Assembly (NCBI GenBank): GCA_043811005.1
Contig: JBDRNO010000220.1
Coordinates: forward strand, 1 to 39,129
Direction of reading: 5' to 3'
DNA from: JBDRNO01 sp043811005
Lineage (GTDB): Bacteria; Bacteroidota; Bacteroidia; NORP154
Length of the DNA: 39,129 bases
Part shown: positions 32,371 through 39,129 of the stretch, one piece after another
Layout: the number at the start of each line of letters is the position of its first letter
Numbering within the stretch: the first letter of the stretch is position 1
Program-made: the position numbers and the translations under genes
The notes under the pieces: generated by a model
What the model saw: only the letters and a program-made list of their open reading frames with translations
What the model was told of the DNA's origin: nothing
Database searches by the model: none

Positions 32371-35079
32371 TTAATTTATCGGTATTTGCACCTTAATAAC
32401 AGTTCCTTTCCCCTTTTTTCCTTTTACACTAACTTGTCCGCCCAAACCGATCACCCTTTCCCTCATTCCTAATAGTCCATATGATTTAGTATTTAATATT
32501 TGACTCTTAGTAATACCTTTACCATTATCGGAAATTTTCAAAACTAATTTATTTAAAACTTTTTTCAAACTTAATGTCACTTTTGCAGCATTTGCATGGC
32601 GAATAATGTTAGTAAATGCTTCTTGTATAATTCTAAAAATTGATGTGGCAATATCAACGTCATCAAGAAACGCCTCTTCTGCTATCATGTTTAATTCACA
32701 TTTAATTTTTGTTCGTTTTTGAAGATCTTCAGCTAACCATTCAATTGCGGGTATAATTCCCATATCATCTAAAATAACGGGGCGTAAATGTGTAGATATC
32801 CTGCGAACAGCTTGTATAGTAAGATCCACATGCTTTAACATTGATTTTGTTTTCGCAGATAATACTTTTTTCTCTTTTTGATTAACAGAAGAATCCGTGA
32901 TCTGCCTATCCAGTAGGGAAATATCTATCTTTAGGGCTGTTAATACTTGTCCCAAGCTATCATGCAGGTCCCGTGCAATGCGAATACTTTCTTCTTCTCT
33001 TGCATTTTGCAAATGCCTGGAAAGATTACGGAGCACTTCATAAGATTTTTGTAATTCCTGCTCAGCGCGAGTGCGTTTGGTAATATCCCTGACATGCAAT
33101 AGTAAGGCAGGTTCTCCTTCATATTCTATCCTGCCGACCTTTATCCCTACCGGCACACTTTCTCCCTTATAATTTAGACTAAAGCTTTCAAGATAATCCA
33201 ATTTCTGTGAAATAAAATTATCATAATTGTTTTTTACTTTATCTCTATGTTCAGCCGGTATCAAGTCCAGAAAGCTTTTCCCAACCAAATTTCTATGCTT
33301 CATACCGTGAAAAACACATGCAGCCGGGTTTACATCAAGAACTTTACCATCAAGGGTTTCAACAAACACAGCATCGGGAGAACCTTCAAACAGATCGCGG
33401 AATTTCTTTTCACTTTTTCTTATTTCTGCTACTGCCTGTTGCCGCTCAATAGTAACGGCAATCTGTCCGGAAACAAATTCTAAAAGTTCCAGGTCGCTTT
33501 TCGTATATAAGTTGCGTTCTGTATAGCTTTGAACGGCAATGGCGCCAATAATTCTATCCCCGCTCTTTAAGGGTGCGCCAAGCCAGACCAGACACAAGGG
33601 GCCGATTATTTCAATCTTCCCTTTTTTAGCAAGTTCTTTTAAAGTTGTATCATAAACAAAGAGCGCTTTCCCTGTTTTAATAATATGTTCAGTAAGCCCC
33701 TTCTTAAGCATCCTGGGTTTTACATAATTTGTACCGGGATAATGTTCGTCAACATAATACGGGAATGATAATAATCCTTTATCTGCATCGTAAAGTGCAA
33801 TGTAAAAATTTTTAGTATCAATGATAACACTAAGCTGCTGCTGAATATAGCGGGAGAGTTCCTCTGTATTAAATCTTTTATTGGCTATCTCTGCAATATT
33901 ATATGAAACTGCTTGCAGTTTTTCTGCCCGTTTTTGCAGGGTAATATCACGAATAATTCCCTGGTATCCGAGTATCTCACCATTCTCTGATCTTCGTATA
34001 TTGGAAGTAAGCAAACAATATATCTCCCGTCCGTCTTTCCTTCGCTGCTTTATCTCGTAGTCCTTAACAAATCCTTTCCTTTTTATTTCCTGCTGAAATA
34101 TTTTGCGGTCTTTGGGATTGGCATAAGAATCAATGGTCTTCAGCTTAAAAAATTCATTTCTCGTATATCCTAAAATATCTATGAGAGCCGGGTTGACATC
34201 AATGATCTTACCATCTAAAGATGATATATATATACCATCCCTGTTGCTTTCAAATAAATTGCGGAATCTTGTTTCAATTCTACGCAATGCTTCCTCTGTA
34301 AGTTTAAGATCGGTAATATCCCTGATGATACCCAGATAACCAAAAATATTTCCTTCTTCCGACTTCTCCCTTAGCGTTGTGGTGAGTAAATATAAACAAA
34401 ATATCTCTGTCCCGTCTTTCCTGCGAAGCTTCACTTCGTAATCCTGGACGATACCTTTCTTTTTTAATTCTACCAAAAATTTTTTGCGTTCTTTCGGATT
34501 AACATATAGATCAATAGTATTGAGCTTTAAAAACTCTTTTTTTGAATACCCCAGTATATCCAAAGCTGATTGATTAACATCAAGTATCCTGCCATCCAGG
34601 GAAGTGACATAGATACCATCCCTGTTATTCTCAAACAGATCACGGTATTTTTTTTCACTTTGCCGCAATGCCTCCTCGGCGAGTTTTCTCTTGGTAATAT
34701 CCCTGATAATACCTTGATATCCAATAACCATTCCCTCTTCCGACTTGCGGACATTTGATGAAAGCAGGCAATTTATTTCCGTGCTGTCCCTTTTTTTCAA
34801 ATTTACCTCATAATCCTTCACAAATCCTTTACGTTTGATCTTCTTTTGAAATTTTTTGCGGTCATTGGGATTAGTATACAATTCAACAGTATTCAGATTA
34901 AAAAATTCCTTTTTAGTATAGCCCGTTATGTCCAAAGCAGATTGATTAACATCAATGACCTCTCCATCCAAAGAGGAAATATAAATACCGTCCGTGCTGC
35001 TTTCAAATAATTCCCGGTATTTTTTCTCGTCACGCGCTAACCTGGATTGACCTGGATTGTTTTTTCCCATTAAAGACAT
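32371..35079 (-). CDS. Multi-PAS/GAF sensor histidine kinase (HisKA_3 type)
   Basis: From the ATG at 35079 a 902-residue soluble kinase: three closely similar PAS domains starting at about residues 19, 143 and 269 (each begins KYRELFE..DGIY and ends IRDIT), a GAF domain (about 386-545), a fourth PAS (about 555-675), HisKA_3 with H706 in RIARDLHDSLGQ, and an HATPase (SDNGKGI, GLLGMRERV). The 125-residue spacing and high similarity of the first three PAS suggest recent duplication. The frame continues upstream to an ATG at 35211, but those 44 codons mostly translate the word repeat at 35136-35217, so the later start is preferred. Partner is the NarL-type regulator. Confidence 0.92.
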   Translation of the reverse strand: MSLMGKNNPGQSRLARDEKKYRELFESSTDGIYISSLDGEVIDVNQSALDITGYTKKEFFNLNTVELYTNPNDRKKFQKKIKRKGFVKDYEVNLKKRDSTEINCLLSSNVRKSEEGMVIGYQGIIRDITKRKLAEEALRQSEKKYRDLFENNRDGIYVTSLDGRILDVNQSALDILGYSKKEFLKLNTIDLYVNPKERKKFLVELKKKGIVQDYEVKLRRKDGTEIFCLYLLTTTLREKSEEGNIFGYLGIIRDITDLKLTEEALRRIETRFRNLFESNRDGIYISSLDGKIIDVNPALIDILGYTRNEFFKLKTIDSYANPKDRKIFQQEIKRKGFVKDYEIKQRRKDGREIYCLLTSNIRRSENGEILGYQGIIRDITLQKRAEKLQAVSYNIAEIANKRFNTEELSRYIQQQLSVIIDTKNFYIALYDADKGLLSFPYYVDEHYPGTNYVKPRMLKKGLTEHIIKTGKALFVYDTTLKELAKKGKIEIIGPLCLVWLGAPLKSGDRIIGAIAVQSYTERNLYTKSDLELLEFVSGQIAVTIERQQAVAEIRKSEKKFRDLFEGSPDAVFVETLDGKVLDVNPAACVFHGMKHRNLVGKSFLDLIPAEHRDKVKNNYDNFISQKLDYLESFSLNYKGESVPVGIKVGRIEYEGEPALLLHVRDITKRTRAEQELQKSYEVLRNLSRHLQNAREEESIRIARDLHDSLGQVLTALKIDISLLDRQITDSSVNQKEKKVLSAKTKSMLKHVDLTIQAVRRISTHLRPVILDDMGIIPAIEWLAEDLQKRTKIKCELNMIAEEAFLDDVDIATSIFRIIQEAFTNIIRHANAAKVTLSLKKVLNKLVLKISDNGKGITKSQILNTKSYGLLGMRERVIGLGGQVSVKGKKGKGTVIKVQIPIN

Positions 35080-35135
35080 TTTAATATTAAGAAACAGAAA
35101 CAAAGTTAATGTATAAATTGCATATAACAAAAATA

Positions 35136-35217
35136 ATGGAAAGTTGGAATGCTGGAATATTGGAATATTGAGAAAAATTTCACCCAATATTCCATCACTC
35201 CATTGTTCCAATATTCC
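35136..35217. repeat. Inverted word block of the GGAATATT type, overlapping a kinase reading frame
   Basis: Left arm 35136-35170 repeats TTGGAATGCTGGAATATTGG; right arm 35184-35217 carries CCAATATTCCATCACTCC and TTCCAATATTCC. The arms pair imperfectly around 13 nt. On the minus strand it stays open in the frame of the PAS kinase, so it would give the protein a hydrophobic N-terminus if the ATG at 35211 were used. Confidence 0.7.
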
Positions 35218-35261
35218 TGATTGATGTTATTTCCGCTTTAAATTATTTTATTCTTAATCAG

Positions 35262-35292
35262 TTTGTAAAGCCATGTTCATAATATATCTTTG
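35262..35292 (+). promoter_or_regulatory. Candidate promoter upstream of thiL
   Basis: TTTG (35262-35265), 19 nt, then TATCTTTG (35285-35292) is a good match to the Bacteroidota -33/-7 pattern. Start would be near 35299, giving a leader of about 220 nt before thiL at 35522 that holds a hairpin and a word block. Confidence 0.55.
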
Positions 35293-35299
35293 CAATATG

Positions 35300-35335
35300 G
35301 CTGAAAAAATGAAACTTTCATGCCTGATTTTCAGC
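35300..35335 (+). other. Nested hairpin at the 5' end of the predicted thiL leader
   Basis: GCTGAAAA (35300-35307) pairs with TTTTCAGC (35328-35335), and inside ATGAAA pairs with TTTCAT. It starts right where transcription from 35262-35292 would begin, so it may protect or regulate the leader, or be part of a small RNA. It does not resemble a TPP riboswitch. Confidence 0.4.
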
Positions 35336-35377
35336 ACAAAGGGGGATTAAAAAGGGTATGTAACATTGAATATACAG

Positions 35378-35473
35378 CTACTTGTCACTGGCTGCTGGTT
35401 ACTGATTATGAATAGGGATAAATTTAGAAAGGAATAAACAACAAGCAACCAGAAGCCAGCAACCAGCAACATT
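35378..35473. repeat. Inverted word block of the ACTGGCTGCTGG type upstream of thiL
   Basis: Left arm 35378-35410 (CTTGTCACTGGCTGCTGG, TTACTGATTATG); right arm 35438-35473 (ACAAGCAACCAGAAGCCAGC, AACCAGCAAC). The arms pair imperfectly around about 27 nt. Apart from this, the promoter and the hairpin, the 35212-35521 gap is empty. Confidence 0.65.
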
Positions 35474-35521
35474 TTATATTATGTTAAACAAAAATTATAA
35501 ATCTCTACTGATCAATAACTT

Positions 35522-36601
35522 ATGAACCATTTTCAAGGAAAACGAACCGAGCTCAGTGAGTTAGGGGAATTCGGGCTTATCGATCATCTTACCAAAAACA
35601 TCAAATTAAAAAATCCGGGATCGGTTAAAGGCGTTGGGGATGATGCAGCGGTTATTAATTGTAAAAACACACTAACAATAGTTACAACCGATATGCTGGT
35701 GGAAGGAATCCACTTTGACCTGACATATACCCCCCTCAGGCACCTGGGTTATAAGTCTGTTGTTGTAAATATTTCCGATATCTATGCCATGAACGCCCAA
35801 CCAAAGCAAATAACCGTTTCAATTGCAATTTCAAACAGGTTTTCCCTTGAGGCGGTTGAAGAGTTCTATTCAGGCATATACATGGCTTGCGAAAAATATA
35901 AGGTTGATGTTGTAGGAGGTGATACTACCTCTTCTGTTTCGGGAATGGTTATTAGCATCACTGCAATTGGTGAAGCAAGTAAAAACGAAATTGTTTACAG
36001 AAGTACGGCTAAAAAAGGAGATCTGATCTTTGTAACGGGCGATCTGGGGGGCGCCTATATGGGTTTACAGATACTGGAAAGGGAGAAGGCGGTATTTGCA
36101 GAAGATCCCGACATGCAGCCAGACCTTGAAGGTCATGATTATATCATCGAGCGCCAGTTGAAACCCGAGGGAAGGCCCGACATTATCAAATTGCTGAAAG
36201 ACCTTAACATCAAACCAACCTCCATGATTGACATCTCTGACGGACTTTCTTCCGAACTTCTTCATATATGCAAAAGTTCGGGGGTTGGATGTAATCTTTA
36301 CGAAGATAAAATACCAATTGACCCGGCTACTGTTAATATGGCACATGAATTCAGTTTAGACCCCACTGTATGCGCCTTAAGCGGAGGCGAGGATTACGAA
36401 TTGCTGTTTACTGTCAGGCAGCCGGATTACGATAAAATAAATCTAAATCCTTCCCTTTCAGTAATTGGGCATATAACTTCAGAAAATGAGGGGATAAACC
36501 TGATTGCAAGAGACGGCAGTTTACACCCATTAACGGCTCAGGGATGGGATGCTTTGCTTAAAAAACAGGTAATTACGAATCCAAAATGGTCTACAAGTTA
36601 G
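35522..36601 (+). CDS. thiL: Thiamine-monophosphate kinase ThiL
   Basis: A 359-residue enzyme that phosphorylates thiamine monophosphate to the cofactor thiamine diphosphate using ATP. PurM/ThiL-like fold motifs: GVGDDAAVI (residues 37-45), TTDMLVEGIHFD (55-66), VVGGDTTSS, TGDLGGAYMGLQIL, MIDISDGLSSEL and CALSGGEDYELLFTV. The acidic residues bind Mg and phosphate. Length is typical for Bacteroidota (about 345-360). No other thi genes are in the window. Confidence 0.95.
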   Translation: MNHFQGKRTELSELGEFGLIDHLTKNIKLKNPGSVKGVGDDAAVINCKNTLTIVTTDMLVEGIHFDLTYTPLRHLGYKSVVVNISDIYAMNAQPKQITVSIAISNRFSLEAVEEFYSGIYMACEKYKVDVVGGDTTSSVSGMVISITAIGEASKNEIVYRSTAKKGDLIFVTGDLGGAYMGLQILEREKAVFAEDPDMQPDLEGHDYIIERQLKPEGRPDIIKLLKDLNIKPTSMIDISDGLSSELLHICKSSGVGCNLYEDKIPIDPATVNMAHEFSLDPTVCALSGGEDYELLFTVRQPDYDKINLNPSLSVIGHITSENEGINLIARDGSLHPLTAQGWDALLKKQVITNPKWSTS

Positions 36602-36733
36602 TCATAATTTGTTGGTATTAATAAACAAGTTGACAATTGACAGTTGGCAAAAAAACAAATTGCTTACTATTTACCCCATTGGAATTTCTTCTATTCCATA
36701 CGGCTTTTTGAAGGATCGGTGCAAGTAGCAGGC

Positions 36734-36792
36734 AGATTCTTCGCCCCGCCATACCCTTCCCGCAAGCTTGCGGATGGCGGTGCTCAGAATGA
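36734..36792. repeat. GC-rich nested palindrome inside another repeat, thiL-S9 gap
   Basis: CCGCCAT (36746-36752) and ATGGCGG (36774-36780) enclose the perfect 14-nt palindrome CCGCAAGCTTGCGG (36760-36773). The whole is flanked by AGATTCTTCGC (36734-36744) and GCTCAGAATGA (36782-36792), which together look like a known-style short repeat (AGATTCTTCG...CTCAGAATGA, from memory) split by the GC-rich hairpin. Nearby, 36629-36650 has the words TTGACAATTGACAGTTGGC. No gene in 36602-36858. Confidence 0.65.
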
Positions 36793-36858
36793 ACAATAGT
36801 ACTTCATAGTCATTGGTGTTTAGGGGTTTCATTTTTTTTCTTATTTTTGGAAAAAGTT

Positions 36859-38916
36859 ATGTTTAATAAAAAACGAAAAATCATGTTAAAAAAAATCATC
36901 TGTCTATTCCTGTTTTTTACTGTTGTTACCTCTGTTTATGCACAGGAAGATATTCTCACTTCCTATGATCTGTTTAAGCTAAAGCAGGTAATTGAAACAG
37001 CTATCTCGCCCGATGCAAAATATGTTGCTTACACTGTGAATGTGCAGAGACCTTTCTCGGATGAACCCGGGAATAATTACAAAGAGCTTTATCTCTTAAA
37101 TCTGTCTTCAGGTGAATCAAAACTTTACATGGGTGGAAAAAAGTCGTTCTACGCACTTGGCTGGACACCTGACTCAAAGCAAATAACCTTTCTCGCTAAT
37201 TTCGATGATGTGAAGCATACCCAGGTTTATGCTATGGATGTTGATGGGGGTGATGCATTCCCGGTTACAAACTCTAAAACATCTATCCAAAATTATTACT
37301 GGAATCCCAAGAATACCTCCATTGCTTATATCTCAATTGAACGGGATAATACCAGGAAATCTCTCATAAAAAAGGGGTTTAATGCGGAAATATATGAAGA
37401 AGACATACCTCATAAAAATCTATATCTCTATGATTTAAAAGAAAAAACCACCGAACAAATTACAAAAGATGTGACTGTTTTTAGCATCAGGTGGAGCCCT
37501 AACGGGGATGTGCTGGCAGCACAAATTGCTGAAAAAAATTTAGTTGACTATGAATATATGTTTAAAAACATCAACATTATCAACCCGGAAACAAAGGAGA
37601 ATAAACTACTGGTTGACCCTCCGGGCAAGCTTGAAGGTATGGCATGGAGTCCTGATGGAAAGCACCTGGCTTTTGTGGCTGGCGTTGATATTTCCGATCC
37701 TGTTTCAGGGAGTTTGTTCGTAGTACCTGTTCCAAACAATAAGAAATTTGCAGAACTGCGAAACTATTCAAAAGACTTCGGGGGTTCTGTTATTTCAGCT
37801 AAATGGAAAGATAACAGCACCGTTCTTTATAGTGCAAACGAAAGCGTAGATGTTACACTAAACGAACAAAATATAAACGAAGGGGAAAGAAAAATTCTGA
37901 TACAAGGCGGGGAGGTTGTTTTCCGGGGGTTTACACTAGCAAAAGGTATCGTTGCCTTTAATGGTAATACCGGCAAGTTTCCCGGTGAATTGCATACCTT
38001 CAATCTGAAGAACAAAAAGCTAAATAAGCATACCGATTGTAATCCATGGCTTAATAATAAAAAATTTGCGAAACAGGAAAAAATATCTTACCAGGCAAGG
38101 GATGGACTAACAATAGAAGGTGTTTTGATGTACCCTTTAAATTTCAAGCAAGGCGAAAAATATCCTTTGATCGTTTACATACATGGAGGGCCTGAATCAA
38201 GTGAAAAGAACGGGTGGGTAACTTATTACAGTATGTGGGGGCAGGTAGCAACGGCAAAAGATTATTTTGTCTTTATGCCAAATTACAGGGCAAGCTCGGG
38301 AAGGGGGGTTGCTTTTTCCAAAATGGACCAAAAGGATTTGGGAGATGAAGAATTTAATGATGTTTTGGACGGAATAGATCATTTGGTAAAAAAAGGATTT
38401 GTTGATAATAATAAAGTTGGAATAGGGGGTGGTTCCTATGGTGGATACTTCGCTGCTTGGGCTGCAACAAAACATTCAGACAGGTTTGCCGCTGCAGTTG
38501 TATTTGTCGGTGTTTCCGACATCGTATCAAAAAGATACACCACCGATATTCCTTATGAAGCCTACTATGTGCACTGGACCATCTGGACTCATGAAGATAT
38601 TGAATTGATGTATGACAGAAGTCCTATAAAATATATTACCAATAATAAAACCCCTACTTTAATACTACATGGCAAAAAAGACCCCCGCGTCCATCCTTCA
38701 CAAAGTTTAGAGCTTTACAGGTCTTTGAAACTGCACGGAAAAGCCCCGGTTCGGCTGGTGTGGTATCCAGAAGAAGGACATGGCAACCGCAAGAATCCCG
38801 CACGGCTGGATTACAGCCTGAGAACCATGGAGTGGTTTGATTATTACCTTAAAAGCGACAAGCCCAAAGACGAGATGCCAGATAAAGATCTGGAATATGA
38901 TATAGACCTTGATTGA
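36859..38916 (+). CDS. S9-family (prolyl oligopeptidase-type) exported peptidase
   Basis: A 685-residue serine peptidase. A signal peptide is clear (MLKKIICLFLFFTVVTSVYA, from the ATG at 36883 or 36859); a TTG at 36847 is also in frame but weaker. The N-terminal beta-propeller has WDD/TolB-like repeats (SPDAKYVAYTVN, WSPNGDVLA, WSPDGKHLAFVA). The alpha/beta hydrolase domain carries the triad S526 in GGGSYGGYFAAW, D608 in GKKDPRVHP and H641 in EEGHGN. It would cleave oligopeptides in the periplasm, as dipeptidyl- or acylaminoacyl-peptidases do. Confidence 0.94.
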   Translation: MFNKKRKIMLKKIICLFLFFTVVTSVYAQEDILTSYDLFKLKQVIETAISPDAKYVAYTVNVQRPFSDEPGNNYKELYLLNLSSGESKLYMGGKKSFYALGWTPDSKQITFLANFDDVKHTQVYAMDVDGGDAFPVTNSKTSIQNYYWNPKNTSIAYISIERDNTRKSLIKKGFNAEIYEEDIPHKNLYLYDLKEKTTEQITKDVTVFSIRWSPNGDVLAAQIAEKNLVDYEYMFKNINIINPETKENKLLVDPPGKLEGMAWSPDGKHLAFVAGVDISDPVSGSLFVVPVPNNKKFAELRNYSKDFGGSVISAKWKDNSTVLYSANESVDVTLNEQNINEGERKILIQGGEVVFRGFTLAKGIVAFNGNTGKFPGELHTFNLKNKKLNKHTDCNPWLNNKKFAKQEKISYQARDGLTIEGVLMYPLNFKQGEKYPLIVYIHGGPESSEKNGWVTYYSMWGQVATAKDYFVFMPNYRASSGRGVAFSKMDQKDLGDEEFNDVLDGIDHLVKKGFVDNNKVGIGGGSYGGYFAAWAATKHSDRFAAAVVFVGVSDIVSKRYTTDIPYEAYYVHWTIWTHEDIELMYDRSPIKYITNNKTPTLILHGKKDPRVHPSQSLELYRSLKLHGKAPVRLVWYPEEGHGNRKNPARLDYSLRTMEWFDYYLKSDKPKDEMPDKDLEYDIDLD

Positions 38917-38924
38917 GATTTCCC

Positions 38925-38957
38925 AGATTTCCTAAATCTTAAAGATTTAGGAAATCT
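38925..38957 (+). terminator. Hairpin after the S9 peptidase gene, repeat-related
   Basis: Arms 38925-38939 and 38943-38957 (AGATTTCCTAAATCT and complement, 3-nt loop), 9 nt past the stop codon, followed by TGTTTTATT. A reasonable terminator on the plus strand. Core TTCCTAAATCTT is shared with 23055-23091. Confidence 0.65.
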
Positions 38958-39112
38958 TGTTTTATTATACAGACGCCCAATCCCGATAACTATCGCATTA
39001 GCGTCAACCAAAAATTAGGAATGATAGATGTGCTATGCAATTGCTCAAGATTAATTAGGTACTTAAAAATTATTATTGATAAAATATTAACGATAATTTA
39101 TCATTGATCATT

Positions 39113-39129
39113 CCGGTTTATCAGTTGTC
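39113..39129. repeat. Edge-cut word block (CGGTTTATCAGTT family)
   Basis: The last 17 nt, CCGGTTTATCAGTTGTC, match the words of the block between sufD and sufC (the complement of its right arm reads CGGTTTATCAGTTATCAG). The block is cut by the window end. Positions 38958-39112 are AT-rich without a gene. Confidence 0.5.

Noticed and set aside
35300..35521. TPP riboswitch before thiL
   Set aside because: The conserved CUGAGA and related elements are not seen; only a simple nested hairpin and a word block are present.
36843..36850. TATTTTTG as promoter of the S9 peptidase gene
   Set aside because: It lies only about 8 nt before the ATG at 36859, leaving no room for a normal leader, and no convincing -33 element is at the right distance.
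36847..36858. TTG start at 36847 for the S9 peptidase
   Set aside because: ATG codons at 36859 and 36883 give a better signal peptide and Bacteroidota rarely use TTG.

Overview
The window looks like chromosomal DNA of an uncultured, AT-rich member of the Bacteroidota. The support is three intact proteins and one relic with type IX secretion (T9SS/Por) C-terminal sorting domains ending in motifs such as KKKIVIQ, a two-component sensor with ligand-type propellers and a Y_Y_Y domain, candidate promoters of the Bacteroidota type (TTG - about 20 nt - TAnnTTTG), and few Shine-Dalgarno sites. I see no tRNA, rRNA, CRISPR array or complete insertion sequence.

Layout. 241-2645 (minus): a SpmA/SpmB-like membrane protein, a four-helix-bundle protein of the 23S rRNA intervening-sequence family, and a NYN-domain protein. 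2882-9392 (minus): a full SUF iron-sulfur cluster operon in the order sufB-sufC-sufD-sufS-sufE-sufT-like; its likely promoter (9793-9824) is separated from sufB by a roughly 300-bp repeat-bounded element carrying a broken four-helix-bundle gene. 9914-16126 (minus): T9SS secreted proteins, including a deleted relic, a small membrane protein and a signal-peptide protein. 16377-22864 (minus): four signalling genes that together form a plausible split phosphorelay (14-blade propeller sensor kinase, REC-SpoIIE phosphatase, HPt, LytTR regulator). 23124-24926 (minus): another T9SS protein, whose leader resembles the one upstream of 11016. 25266-29298 (plus): a promoter, a truncated GH130 remnant, a PIG-L deacetylase, a GT4 glycosyltransferase, a six-hairpin glycosidase-like protein and nagB, a carbohydrate operon. 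29382-35211 (minus): a multi-PAS kinase, a NarL-type regulator and a GT4-(alpha/alpha)6 protein. 35522-38916 (plus): thiL and an S9 peptidase.

The most unusual aspect is the density and variety of repeats. (1) Many gaps hold blocks made from one short word repeated imperfectly (for example CGGTTTATC, CTGGGTA, GGAATATT, CAAATCT), usually as two inverted arms. Two of these arm pairs flank four-helix-bundle ORFs, one intact and one decayed, which suggests a family of small mobile elements with filled and empty forms. (2) At least ten different perfect or near-perfect palindromes are scattered around, and several lie in frame inside genes (sufD, two T9SS genes, probably the sensor kinase), adding short peptides to otherwise ordinary proteins. 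(3) Two secreted-protein loci share a conserved leader of about 110 nt.
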